From Aldehydirespirator sp965116965 (GTDB lineage: Bacteria > Actinomycetota > Acidimicrobiia > Acidimicrobiales > Aldehydirespiratoraceae), in assembly GCA_965116965.1 (NCBI GenBank), contig OZ220743.1:3782001-3846000 (forward strand): a DNA stretch of 64,000 nucleotides. The letters run 5' to 3'. Positions 50,037 to 58,784 of the stretch are shown piece after piece. Every line of letters begins with the position of its first letter. Positions within the stretch are counted from its first letter, which is position 1. Below the pieces are notes generated by a model. The model was not told where the DNA came from. It ran no database searches and saw only the letters and a list, made by a program, of their open reading frames with translations. The position numbers were made by a program, and so were the translations under genes.

Positions 50037-50870
50037 GTGGCTGAGCTTCAGGGGTTCATGTACCCGAGGACACCGACCGGGGCAGCGGGCATCGTGCCTG
50101 CGCCGCCCTGGCACTACTCCGGCGACATGTTGACGGTGGAGTACCGCACCGACCCGGACCGGGTGGCCGAACTGCTGCCCGAGCCGCTGGAGCCCGCCGA
50201 CACCGACCCCGGCGCGGTGGCCATGATCTGGGCCGAGTGGCAGAGCTGCGGCGACACCTTCGAGGAGTTGCTCGACCCGGTGCGGGCCCAGTACCGGGAG
50301 GTGTTCGCGGTGGTGCGCTGCAAGTTTCGGGGCTCCACCTACAGCCGGGCGGCCTACATCTGGGTTGACAAGGACTTCGCCATGGCCAGGGGCCACTTCC
50401 AGGGCTACCCCAAGAAGATGAGCGAGATCGCCATGACTCGGCCGGTGACCGCGGGACGGGCCGGGCCGCGCCTGGAGGTGGGCGGCCGCTTCGGAGCGAC
50501 TCTCAGCACCTGGGGACGGCGCATCGCCGAGGCCCGGTTCACGATCACCGGCACCGCCGACACCCCCGGCTTCGTCAACGGCCACCCCATGCTGCACAGC
50601 CGCCAGATGCCGTCCATCGAGGCCGACGGGGACGACTCGCTCGACGAGCTGGTCACCATGCGGGGCTACGACGCCGACTTAGGGCCGGTGTACGCGGGTG
50701 ACGCCGAGCTGGTCCTGCCCGAGTGCCCCACCGAGGAGCTGCACCGCCTGCCGCCCATCGAGATGATCGGCGGCTACTACCGCCAGATCGGCATGTCCAT
50801 GGCCGGGGGCACGACCCTGTGGGCCGCCCCCAACCCCAGAGGCCGAGCGAACATCCGCGAATCATCATGA
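50037..50870 (+). CDS. Acetoacetate decarboxylase-family protein
   Basis: A 277-residue protein of the acetoacetate decarboxylase fold. GHFQGYPKKMSEI holds the lysine pair, one of which forms the Schiff base in the decarboxylase. YSRAAYIWVDKDFAMARG and the C-terminal IEMIGGYYRQIGMSM are family blocks. The GTG at 50037 is six bases after TAGGGT (leaderless). It precedes the P450 and dioxygenase genes. The reaction (decarboxylase or aldolase/dehydratase) is not predictable. Confidence 0.82.
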   Translation: MAELQGFMYPRTPTGAAGIVPAPPWHYSGDMLTVEYRTDPDRVAELLPEPLEPADTDPGAVAMIWAEWQSCGDTFEELLDPVRAQYREVFAVVRCKFRGSTYSRAAYIWVDKDFAMARGHFQGYPKKMSEIAMTRPVTAGRAGPRLEVGGRFGATLSTWGRRIAEARFTITGTADTPGFVNGHPMLHSRQMPSIEADGDDSLDELVTMRGYDADLGPVYAGDAELVLPECPTEELHRLPPIEMIGGYYRQIGMSMAGGTTLWAAPNPRGRANIRESS

Positions 50871-50888
50871 GAGTTCTCAGGGCATCGA

Positions 50889-50936
50889 GCGAGGCCGTGG
50901 CCCGAGCGGCCCGTGAGCGAAGCGAACAAGAGCGGG
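50889..50936 (+). repeat. Dispersed 48-bp intergenic repeat, copy A
   Basis: Starts GCGAGGCCGTGGCCCGAGCG and ends GAACAAGAGCGGG. All 48 bases are the same as copy B at 55418. It lies between the decarboxylase-like and P450 genes. Confidence 0.9.
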
Positions 50937-50997
50937 AGACACAACATCGCAGCGCGACCCGCTCTGAATCCGTGCACGCTCGCGCGGGAGCCGGTTC

Positions 50998-52278
50998 ATG
51001 AGCACAGTGACGGCCGCGTTCGTGGACGGCTACCTGGACGACCACGGCCACGACGACGCCGACCTGTCCTCGCACGATTCGTTCACCTCCGGGGTGCCCC
51101 ACGCCACCTTCAGCCGGCTGCGCCGCGAGGACCCGGTGCACTGGACGCCCGAGGCCGGCGGCTCCGGCTTCTGGTCGGTGACCCGCTACCACGACGCCCT
51201 GGCCGTGAGCCGCGACGTCGAGACGTTCACCTCCAGCCGGGGCATCCGCCTCGAGGAGATGGACGACGACGAGCTCGAGGCCCGCCGCACGATGATGGAG
51301 CTCGACCCGCCCGAGCACACCCGGCTGCGGCGGCTCGTCAACCGGGGATTCACCCGCCGCACCGTCGAGTCCTACGAGGACTCCATCCGGGCCCTGGCCG
51401 CCGAAGTGCTCGACGAGGCCCTCGCCGCCGACGCCTTCGACTTCGTCACCGAGGTGGCGGCCAAGCTGCCCATGCGGATGCTGGGCCGGCTGCTGGGCAC
51501 CAGCGACGCCGACGGCCACCAGCTCGTGGAGTGGGGCGACGCCTTCCTGGGCAACAGCGACCCCGAGTTCACCACCCATGTGATCGACACGGCCGACACC
51601 GAGGAGTACCGGCTCATGCCGTTCCGCAGCCCGGCCGCCATCGAGGTGTTCGACTACGCCGAGCGCCAGGCCGTGGAGCGCCGGGCCTGCCCCCGCAACG
51701 ACGTGATCACCCAGCTGCTGGCCCCCACCCGCGACGGCGAGCCCCTCAGCGACCTGGAGTTCAAGAACTTCTTCACCCTGCTCATCGCGGCGGGCAACGA
51801 CACCACCCGCTACACCATGACCCACGGCTTGCGGACCATGATGCTCCACCCGAGCCTGTGGCAGGCCTGGCGGGCCGACCCGTCGCTCACCGCGACGGCA
51901 GTGGAGGAGATCCTGCGCACCAGCGCGGTGACCATGCACTTCCGCCGCACCGCCACCCGTGAAGTCACCCTCGGCGGGAAGAACATCGCGGCCGGCGACA
52001 AGGTGGTGATGTGGTTCTGCTCCGCCAACCACGACGACGACGGGTTCCCCCATCCCTGGCGCTTCGACCTGGCCCGTGACCCCAACGACCACATGGCGTT
52101 CGGGCGCAACGGCCCCCATCTGTGCCTGGGAGCGTGGCTGGCCCGCATGGAGGCCCGCCTGGTGTTCGAGGAACTCATGAAGCGGGTCGAGCGCCTCGAA
52201 CCCGACGGCGAGCCCCAGTACCTGCGCTCCAACTTCATAGCCGGCATCAAGCACCTGCCCGTCCGGGTGGTGGCATGA
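50998..52278 (+). CDS. Cytochrome P450
   Basis: A 426-residue bacterial P450. The I-helix is AGNDTTRYT, E-x-x-R is in EEILRTSAV (ExxL-R type), and the haem loop is FGRNGPHLCLG with the cysteine ligand at C376. The N-terminal region lacks a membrane anchor. The ATG at 50998 ends the gap after copy A of the repeat. It is followed by a ring-cleavage dioxygenase; it probably hydroxylates a terpenoid, steroid or aromatic substrate, and needs ferredoxin and reductase that are not adjacent. Confidence 0.92.
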   Translation: MSTVTAAFVDGYLDDHGHDDADLSSHDSFTSGVPHATFSRLRREDPVHWTPEAGGSGFWSVTRYHDALAVSRDVETFTSSRGIRLEEMDDDELEARRTMMELDPPEHTRLRRLVNRGFTRRTVESYEDSIRALAAEVLDEALAADAFDFVTEVAAKLPMRMLGRLLGTSDADGHQLVEWGDAFLGNSDPEFTTHVIDTADTEEYRLMPFRSPAAIEVFDYAERQAVERRACPRNDVITQLLAPTRDGEPLSDLEFKNFFTLLIAAGNDTTRYTMTHGLRTMMLHPSLWQAWRADPSLTATAVEEILRTSAVTMHFRRTATREVTLGGKNIAAGDKVVMWFCSANHDDDGFPHPWRFDLARDPNDHMAFGRNGPHLCLGAWLARMEARLVFEELMKRVERLEPDGEPQYLRSNFIAGIKHLPVRVVA

Positions 52279-52307
52279 TGCTGCCCAACTAGCGGGAGAC
52301 TTGAACC

Positions 52308-53168
52308 ATGGGATCGATTGTGGGGGCCGCGCTCGTCTCGCACGTGCCGCCGCTGGTGATGCCCGAGCACGAGCGCCGGGCCCTCAACGACGGTGAGGAC
52401 ACCACGCTGTTCGCGGGCCTTCACGCCCTGCGGACCGAGCGTCTCTCGCCCGCCGCGGCCGACACCGTTGTGGTGATCGACACCCACTGGTTCACCACCG
52501 TCGAGCACGTCGTGACGGCCCATGCAAGGCGCAAGGGCCTGTTCACCTCCGACGAACTGCCCCGCGGCATGAGCGCCATGCCCTACGACATGCCCGGCGA
52601 CCCCGAGCTGGCCCGCGCCTTCGAGGCTGCGGCCGCAGACCGCGACGACACTTGGGTGACGGCCACCGACGACCCGCACCTGCCGGTGCACTACCCCACC
52701 GTGAACCTGCTCGGCTTCCTGCAGGGCGACGAGCGCTGGGTGTCGATGGGCGTGTGCCAGACCGCCGAGCCCTACGACTTCCTGCTGGCCGGCCGGCTGC
52801 TGGCCGAAGCCGTAGCGGCTCTCGATCGCAGGGTGGTGGTCCTGGCCAGCGGCGGGCTAAGCCACCGGTTCTGGCCGCTTCGCCAGTTCCGCGACCACGA
52901 GGCCGCCGATCCCGACCTTCACATCCGCACCCCCGAAGCGGCCGCGGCCGATCGAGCGGTGCTGGCCTGGATGGCCGCCGGCGACCACGCCGCCATCATC
53001 GACTTCGTGCCCGAGTTCTCCCGCCACGCCCCCGAGGGCTACTTCGGCCATTACCTGACCATGGTGGGCGCGCTGGGCGGCGCGGCCTGCACCGCTCGGG
53101 GCGTCCAGTTCGGTCAGTACGAGTCGGTGTCGGGGACGGGTCAGGCCCACGTATGGTTTGACCTGTGA
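52308..53168 (+). CDS. Class III extradiol ring-cleavage dioxygenase (LigB superfamily)
   Basis: A 286-residue LigB-type dioxygenase. SHVPPL near residue 12, VVIDTHWF, HYPTVNLLGF and VVLASGGLSHRF carry the iron-binding and catalytic histidines. It resembles homoprotocatechuate 2,3-dioxygenase (HpaD) of this class, which opens catechol rings. ATG at 52308. Its TGA overlaps the next gene's start by 4 bases (GTGA), so the amidotransferase is coupled to it. Confidence 0.87.
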   Translation: MGSIVGAALVSHVPPLVMPEHERRALNDGEDTTLFAGLHALRTERLSPAAADTVVVIDTHWFTTVEHVVTAHARRKGLFTSDELPRGMSAMPYDMPGDPELARAFEAAAADRDDTWVTATDDPHLPVHYPTVNLLGFLQGDERWVSMGVCQTAEPYDFLLAGRLLAEAVAALDRRVVVLASGGLSHRFWPLRQFRDHEAADPDLHIRTPEAAAADRAVLAWMAAGDHAAIIDFVPEFSRHAPEGYFGHYLTMVGALGGAACTARGVQFGQYESVSGTGQAHVWFDL

Positions 53169-53893
53169 ACAGGCCGCGGCGAGCACTGGTCCTGGCCCAC
53201 GAGCCGCAGGGCACGAGCGCGCTGGTCGGCGAGAGGCTGGCCCAGCGGGGCTTCGACGTGCACGACCATGTGGTGACCGAGGACCTGGACCGGCCCAACG
53301 ACGCGGTCCCCTTCCCCGACCTCGCCGACTACGACGTGCTGGTGCCGATGGGCTCGATCCGCTCGCTCACCAACACCGACGAGATCGACAGCTGGATCTT
53401 CGAGGAGATCGAAATGGTGCGGGCCGCCCACGCGACGGGCGTGCCGATTCTGGGGGTCTGCTTCGGAGGGCAGCTGCTGGCCGCGGCTCTCGGCGGCGAG
53501 GTGGAGCAGGCGCCGGTCGCCGAGATCGGGTGGTACGAGATCCACGAACCCGGGGGCTCGCCCAACGGGGCGCGCAACCCGCTGGGTCCGGGGCCGTGGT
53601 TCCAGTGGCACCACGACCGCTTCACCCCTCCGGCCGATGCCGAGGTGCTGGCCGTCAACGAGAACGCCGTGCAGCTGTTCCGGCTGGGGCGCTGTGTGGG
53701 CACTCAGTTCCATCCCGAGGTGACCTACGCCCACGTCGAGGACTTCCTGACGGGGGCGGACGACGAGTACCTGGCCGAGCACGGCTTGAACCGGACGGAA
53801 CTGCTGGAGAGCCTGCGCCAGCACGAGGACCGCAACGCCCGGCAGTGCGCCGCCCTGGTCGACTGGTTCCTCGACGAGGTGGCCCAGTCCTGA
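53165..53893 (+). CDS. Class I glutamine amidotransferase-like protein
   Basis: A 242-residue stand-alone amidotransferase. The nucleophile elbow is ILGVCFGGQLLA and the catalytic His-Glu are in GTQFHPEVT. It may act as a gamma-glutamyl hydrolase rather than as an ammonia donor, since no synthase partner is adjacent. GTG at 53165, coupled to the dioxygenase upstream. It is convergent with the glutamine-synthetase-like gene. Confidence 0.85.
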   Translation: MNRPRRALVLAHEPQGTSALVGERLAQRGFDVHDHVVTEDLDRPNDAVPFPDLADYDVLVPMGSIRSLTNTDEIDSWIFEEIEMVRAAHATGVPILGVCFGGQLLAAALGGEVEQAPVAEIGWYEIHEPGGSPNGARNPLGPGPWFQWHHDRFTPPADAEVLAVNENAVQLFRLGRCVGTQFHPEVTYAHVEDFLTGADDEYLAEHGLNRTELLESLRQHEDRNARQCAALVDWFLDEVAQS

Positions 53894-53935
53894 GTCCGGA
53901 ACAGCGAGGGCCGGCCAGATCGCTCTAACCGGTGC

Positions 53936-55294
53936 TCAGTGGTAGCGCAGGTACTGCCTCAGCTCCCACTGCGAAAGGGGCTCGGTGCCATCGATGGCGT
54001 CCCAGTCGGCGACGACTTCGTCGCCCGCCTCGGCGAGGTAGCGGCCCCACTCCTCCCGCTTGTTGAACACGAAGTTGGCGCAAACCTCCGAGCCGACCGC
54101 GGCGCAGAGAGCCTCGTCGACCTCCATGTCGTCGAGGGCCTCATTCAGGGAGTGGGCGCAGCGGACGTCGGTGTTGATCTCCTCGAAGCCGTCGGCAGTC
54201 AAGGGATCGGGGCACTCCAGACCGTCGGCCACACCGAGGCGGGCCGCCTGCAGCACCGCGGCCACCAGGAGGTACGGGTTGGCGGCGCCGTCGCCGATGC
54301 GGCTCTCGATGCGCATGCCCGGGCCGGCGCTCCCCGGCACCCGGTTCCCGGCGCAGCGGTGCTCCACGCCCCAGTTGGCCCAGTAGCCGTTGATCTCGCC
54401 GGGGCGCAGGCGCCGGTAGGCGTTGACGGTGGGCGCGGCCAATGCCGTCATCCCGCGGTGATGGCGGATCAGGCCGGCGAGGCTGCCCCGGGCAACGTCC
54501 GACATCCCGTGGGCGCCGCCGGCGTCCGAGAAGGCGTTGTTGCCGTCGGCGTCGGCCAGCGAGAGGTTCACGTGGATCCCGCTGCCGGATACGCCGGGGA
54601 AGGGCTTGCCCAGGAACGTGAGGTCGAGGCCGAGGGGGCGGCCAGCTGAGTCGGTGGCGGTGAGGACGCTCTCGCGGGCCAGCAGGCGGAACAGGAAGGC
54701 GTCGTCGACGGCCGCCAGGGCGTCGCCGTATTCGAGGGTCAGCTCGAACTGCCCCTCGTCGTACTCGGCGTTGACCGACTCCACCGCGATGCCGATCGCC
54801 TCGGCCCGGCGCACCAGCGACGTGATCACCCCGGCAGGGTCCGAGCCGGGCCCGGTGCCGTAGACCATCGACCGGGGCGTGTCATAGGGCCGGGGGGTCT
54901 CCATGTCGCCGTTGAACACGTAGGCCTCGAACTCGAGTCCTACCTTGGGGCTGTAGCCGAGAGCCTCCCAGTCGGCCACCGCCCGGCGCAGCGCCTCCCG
55001 GGGCGACACCGGCAGGGGCTCGCCGTGCATGGTCAGGTCGCCGATGACGACACCAGTGGCGTCGTCGTCCCAGCCCTGCCGGACGTCGGCCGCGTCGAAG
55101 CTGACGTGGGTGTCGGGCAGACCCTCCAGCAGGTAGGCGCCGGGCGCGGGGGCCATGCTGCGGTCATAGCCCAGCGCGAACACGCACACGCAGTGGTTGG
55201 CGCCCTGATGGGCGAGACGGATCGGCACGTACTTGCCCCGAGCCAGCCCGAAGTGGTCGGGCCACAGAACCCTGACGCGGTCCCAGTCGGTCAT
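53936..55294 (-). CDS. Glutamine synthetase-family ligase (gamma-glutamylamide type)
   Basis: A 452-residue glutamine synthetase homologue. Catalytic blocks are GLEFEAYVF, NAEYDEGQFELTLEYG, GSGIHVNLSL and the RIESRIGDGAANPYLLVAA end. The short beta-grasp N-terminus (VRVLWPDHFGLARGKYVP) fits PuuA-like and related ligases that add glutamate to amines rather than true GlnA. With PuuD at 57606 it suggests a gamma-glutamylated amine route. Start ATG at 55294. Confidence 0.87.
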   Translation of the reverse strand: MTDWDRVRVLWPDHFGLARGKYVPIRLAHQGANHCVCVFALGYDRSMAPAPGAYLLEGLPDTHVSFDAADVRQGWDDDATGVVIGDLTMHGEPLPVSPREALRRAVADWEALGYSPKVGLEFEAYVFNGDMETPRPYDTPRSMVYGTGPGSDPAGVITSLVRRAEAIGIAVESVNAEYDEGQFELTLEYGDALAAVDDAFLFRLLARESVLTATDSAGRPLGLDLTFLGKPFPGVSGSGIHVNLSLADADGNNAFSDAGGAHGMSDVARGSLAGLIRHHRGMTALAAPTVNAYRRLRPGEINGYWANWGVEHRCAGNRVPGSAGPGMRIESRIGDGAANPYLLVAAVLQAARLGVADGLECPDPLTADGFEEINTDVRCAHSLNEALDDMEVDEALCAAVGSEVCANFVFNKREEWGRYLAEAGDEVVADWDAIDGTEPLSQWELRQYLRYH

Positions 55295-55417
55295 GGCAGC
55301 TCCCCCGGTAGCGGGACGGTGAACGTTCGGCCCCGAAAGGTAGTCCGCGCCGCAGCGGGGGTCACGCCGGTCTGCTCAGAGGCCGAGCGAACGCGCGACC
55401 GAATCCGCCCCATACGG

Positions 55418-55465
55418 GCGAGGCCGTGGCCCGAGCGGCCCGTGAGCGAAGCGAACAAGAGCGGG
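55418..55465 (+). repeat. Dispersed 48-bp intergenic repeat, copy B
   Basis: Identical over 48 bases to copy A at 50889, with the same polarity. It ends 3 bases before the stop of the acyl-CoA dehydrogenase gene. Confidence 0.9.
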
Positions 55466-55468
55466 CTC

Positions 55469-56701
55469 TCAGACTGGCGGTTCGTCCTGTTCCGGGTAGA
55501 GGCCGGTGCGGCCCAGACGCTCCAGGCACACCTCGACGCTCCAAGGCAGCATGGCCGCCCCGCAGCGGGCGTCGCGGTAGGCCTGTTCCAGGTAGGACGG
55601 GCGCAGCATGCTGCGACCGCCGCACACCTGCAGGGCCAGCGACGCCACCGCGGGGGCGCCCTCCATCACCGTCACCACCGACGACCACGCCCGCCGCACC
55701 TGGTCGGCGCCCGGGTCGACGGCGCACTCGGCCAGCACCCGGTAGGTGAGCGACTGGGCCCGGTCGTAGAGCAGGTTCATCTGGGCCCAGCCCTGCTGTT
55801 TGATGGGATGGTCCCGCCGGGCCGGCCCGGAGCCTGCCGACCCCTCGCCCCGCAGGTATGCGCCCGTGGCGTCGAGCACGCCCCGCATCAGTCCCAGGTA
55901 GGCGAACGACAGCGTCGTGTAGAAGTACGGCCAGCGGGTCGCCGCCTGATCGAAGGCGCCGGGAGGGAGCCATTCGTTGCCGGAGGGCACTACCGCTTCG
56001 TCGAGCACCAGCGTGCGGGAGTCGGTTCCCCGCATCCCGAGCGGATCCCAATCGCCCTCGATGGTGGCGCCGGGCGCGTCGGCGGGTACTCCCATGAAGC
56101 GGATCCGCTCGTCGCCGGGAACCAGGCAGACCACGTTGTGTATGTCGGCCGCGCCCGACAGGGAGGCGAAGATCTTGCGCCCCGTCACCCGGTAGCCGCC
56201 GGGGGCGGGGACCGCCCGGGTGGAGTAGCCCGCGGTGGCGCCCGCGGCTGCGCCCTCCGAGAAGGGCTGGCTGTGGATGGTGCCGTCGGCGACGATCCCG
56301 CGACGCAGCTCGGCCCGTCGCTCCGCCAGCAGTGACCGCTCGGCGGCGGTGAGGTCCAGGTCGTCGGCGATCTGGCCGACGAGGATGGTGGTGACGGTGT
56401 GCATGTTGAAGGTCAGCGCGGTGGTGGCGCAGTGCCGCCCCAGCTCCTCGGACACGAGGGCGTAGGCCACGAAGTCGCCGCCCAGGCCGCCGTCGGCTGC
56501 CGGTATGCACAAGCCCAGCAGGCCGGCGTCGCGCAGGTCGGCCCAGTTCTGGGTGGGAAACGTGGCATCGCGGTCGTAGGACTCGGCCCGCTCGGCGAAG
56601 CTCGGCCCGAGCGCGGCCATGCGCTCCACCAGCGCGACCCGCTCCGGCGTGAGGATGTCTGTCACTACTCCCACGAGGGAACCATTCAAGTCGCTACACA
56701 T
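55469..56701 (-). CDS. Acyl-CoA dehydrogenase-family flavoprotein
   Basis: A 410-residue acyl-CoA dehydrogenase homologue. FPTQNWADLRDAGLLGLCIPAADGG is the N-terminal helical block, VTGRKIFASLSGAADIHNVV the middle barrel, and CGGRSMLRPSYLEQAYRDAR the C-terminal FAD region (normally carrying the R-D-x-R contact). The usual catalytic glutamate of acyl-CoA dehydrogenases is not obvious, so it could be an HpaC/DszC-like monooxygenase. The ATG at 56701 was chosen by homology. Confidence 0.82.
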   Translation of the reverse strand: MCSDLNGSLVGVVTDILTPERVALVERMAALGPSFAERAESYDRDATFPTQNWADLRDAGLLGLCIPAADGGLGGDFVAYALVSEELGRHCATTALTFNMHTVTTILVGQIADDLDLTAAERSLLAERRAELRRGIVADGTIHSQPFSEGAAAGATAGYSTRAVPAPGGYRVTGRKIFASLSGAADIHNVVCLVPGDERIRFMGVPADAPGATIEGDWDPLGMRGTDSRTLVLDEAVVPSGNEWLPPGAFDQAATRWPYFYTTLSFAYLGLMRGVLDATGAYLRGEGSAGSGPARRDHPIKQQGWAQMNLLYDRAQSLTYRVLAECAVDPGADQVRRAWSSVVTVMEGAPAVASLALQVCGGRSMLRPSYLEQAYRDARCGAAMLPWSVEVCLERLGRTGLYPEQDEPPV

Positions 56702-56733
56702 GTCGATTGCGCCATGCTGCAACCCGACTCGGC

Positions 56734-57597
56734 CTATATCGCCCACCTGGGGCCGGAGGGTCCCAACCCACGACCGCGGCCGAGGAAGTCTCTCACTAGG
56801 CGGTTGAAGGTCCGCGGTACCTCCGAGACTGCCAGGTGTCCCACACCGTCCAGCACGATCAGTTCGGCGTTCTGCAGCCCCTCGGCGAGGACACGCGAGT
56901 AGGCGACCGGCGTCTCGGTGTCGAGTCCCCCAGCCACCACCAGCGCGGCCGAGGCGATCGCGCCCAGCCGCTCGCGCACGTCGTGGGCGGGCAGGCACTC
57001 GACGGCCGCTCGCAGCCCTCTTGCCGGAATGCGAGCGAAACCTGCCACCCGCATGGTGAGGGCGTCGTCGCTGAGGGTGGGGCCCGCAACGGCGGTCAGG
57101 ACATCTGCAGCTATGTCGGCTGGGGTCAGCCCGGCGTCGAGCGGGGCGAGTCGGGCCGCGCGCCAAGCGGCGGGGTCGGTGCCGTCGAGTCCGAAGGCCG
57201 GGCTGGTGTTGGCCAGCACGAGACGGGCGACCCGTTGGGGGTGGCGCAGCGCGGTGTGCAGGGCATGCATCCCGCCGAAGGATTCGCCCACCAGATGGGC
57301 CCGGTCGACACCGGCGCTGTCGAGCAGCCGGACCACCGAGTCCGCTATGACGGTCAACGTCAGGGGCTCAACGGGGGCCGAGGCACCGTAGCCGGGCATG
57401 TCCCAGGCGATGCAGCGGAATCCGGTTCTCAGGCCGGCCAGCTGAGGTTCCCACGAGCTGCGCGAGCCGCCGAGGCCGTGCAGGAACACCACCGGCTCCC
57501 CGTCACCCGTCTCGCGCCAGGCCAACGGTCCATCCACGTCGACGGCGCCCGCGACAGCGTGGCAGGACGACGGGTCGGGCACGGTCGGAACATACAC
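56734..57597 (-). CDS. Alpha/beta hydrolase (enol-lactonase-like)
   Basis: A 287-residue alpha/beta hydrolase. VVFLHGLGGSRSSW is the oxyanion strand, the nucleophile is in LVGESFGG, and LDGVGHL carries the catalytic histidine. It resembles 3-oxoadipate enol-lactonases and C-C hydrolases of aromatic catabolism, which fits the ring-cleavage dioxygenase 4 kb away. It is divergent from puuD; start ATG at 57597. Confidence 0.85.
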   Translation of the reverse strand: MYVPTVPDPSSCHAVAGAVDVDGPLAWRETGDGEPVVFLHGLGGSRSSWEPQLAGLRTGFRCIAWDMPGYGASAPVEPLTLTVIADSVVRLLDSAGVDRAHLVGESFGGMHALHTALRHPQRVARLVLANTSPAFGLDGTDPAAWRAARLAPLDAGLTPADIAADVLTAVAGPTLSDDALTMRVAGFARIPARGLRAAVECLPAHDVRERLGAIASAALVVAGGLDTETPVAYSRVLAEGLQNAELIVLDGVGHLAVSEVPRTFNRLVRDFLGRGRGLGPSGPRWAI

Positions 57598-57605
57598 TCT
57601 CGCCC

Positions 57606-58349
57606 GTGGCCAGCGAACCGCTCATCGGCATCACGGGTCGGACCAAGACTGCGGGCGAGCTCGACATGAAGCCCGAGACGTTCCGGGACCTGCACCTGGA
57701 CGTGTTCTACTGCGACTACGCCCGCGGCGTGATCGCCGCTGGAGGCCTGCCGGTCTTCCTACCCGGCAGCGCCGATCCCACCGACTACGCCGACCGCCTC
57801 GACGGGCTGCTGCTGACCGGCGGAACCGACATCGAGCCGGAGCGCTACGGCCACGCGCCGAGCCCCGAGTTGTACACGCGCGAGCCGGAGCGCGACGCCT
57901 TCGAGCTGAGCCTGCTCGACGGAGCGCTCGGCACCGGAAAGCCGGTGCTGGGCATCTGCCGGGGAATCCAGGTGCTGAACGTTCACGGCGGGGGCACGCT
58001 GCACCAGCACGTCCCGCCCCACGCCCGCCACGACCAGCCCCCCAACTCGATCATCCACCGGGTCGATCTCGCCGAGGGCTCGCTGGCTGCGTCGCTGTAC
58101 GGCCCGTCCATCCGGGTCAACTCGCTGCACCACCAGACCATCGACGAACTCGCCGACGGTTACGAGGTCACAGGCCACAGCGACGACGGCGTCATCGAGG
58201 TGATCGAGTCCCGCCGCCGACCATGGATCGGCGTGCAGTGGCACCCCGAGCTGATGGACTCCCGCGACCGCGATCCGATCTTCGACTGGCTGGTGAAGGC
58301 GGCTTCGGCTGAGCGGCTTCAGGTCGAGGGTCGAGAGGCTTCTCGATGA
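57606..58349 (+). CDS. Gamma-glutamyl-gamma-aminobutyrate hydrolase family (PuuD-like)
   Basis: A 247-residue class I amidotransferase-fold hydrolase. LLTGGTDIEPERYG is diagnostic for PuuD, the nucleophile is in LGICRGIQVLN, and IGVQWHPEL holds the catalytic His-Glu. In the Puu pathway it frees GABA from gamma-Glu-GABA. With the glutamine-synthetase-like ligase and the other amidotransferase it suggests amine catabolism. GTG start at 57606; TACACT stands seven bases before it. Confidence 0.88.
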   Translation: MASEPLIGITGRTKTAGELDMKPETFRDLHLDVFYCDYARGVIAAGGLPVFLPGSADPTDYADRLDGLLLTGGTDIEPERYGHAPSPELYTREPERDAFELSLLDGALGTGKPVLGICRGIQVLNVHGGGTLHQHVPPHARHDQPPNSIIHRVDLAEGSLAASLYGPSIRVNSLHHQTIDELADGYEVTGHSDDGVIEVIESRRRPWIGVQWHPELMDSRDRDPIFDWLVKAASAERLQVEGREASR

Positions 58350-58784
58350 GTCTCATATACCTAGCTTGATGGATGTCGTAGGGTTGCGATACCATCTATG
58401 CAGGTCAGGAGGCAGAAATAGATAGCTCACAACGCGATGGCTCACAACGCGCCGGGCAAGAAGTGCTGGGAAGGGATCAGCCTGATGGAACCAACCCAGG
58501 TGTTCCCCACCTAGGGACACCGCGGTCACATGGCTCGAGACCGTGCGCTGGGATGACCGCCGAACCGCTGACCGGATGGAGTCGGTGATGCGGTCCATGG
58601 TGGAACACATCGTCCCCTCCGCCGCACTGGTCGCATGACTCGCTGGGGTTCGACGTGAAGATCACCACGGACTACGCGACCGGCAAGTCCGTAAAGGACG
58701 GCCCCGAGGAGCGTCCTTGAAGGAGTCCAGCACCCGCAGGAATCCGCTCTTCGATGGCTCCGGGTTCTCGCGTGATGCGCCAAG
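58350..58784. other. 435-bp stretch without a recognisable gene
   Basis: The sequence after puuD has an AT-richer first ~60 bases and then only short frames without family motifs. A phrase like KITTDYATGKS may be a scrap of an old coding region. No hairpin terminator was found. Confidence 0.4.

Noticed and set aside
50653..52254. 533-codon frame antisense to the P450 gene
   Set aside because: It has the composition of a shadow frame, and the plus-strand P450 with its haem loop is clear.
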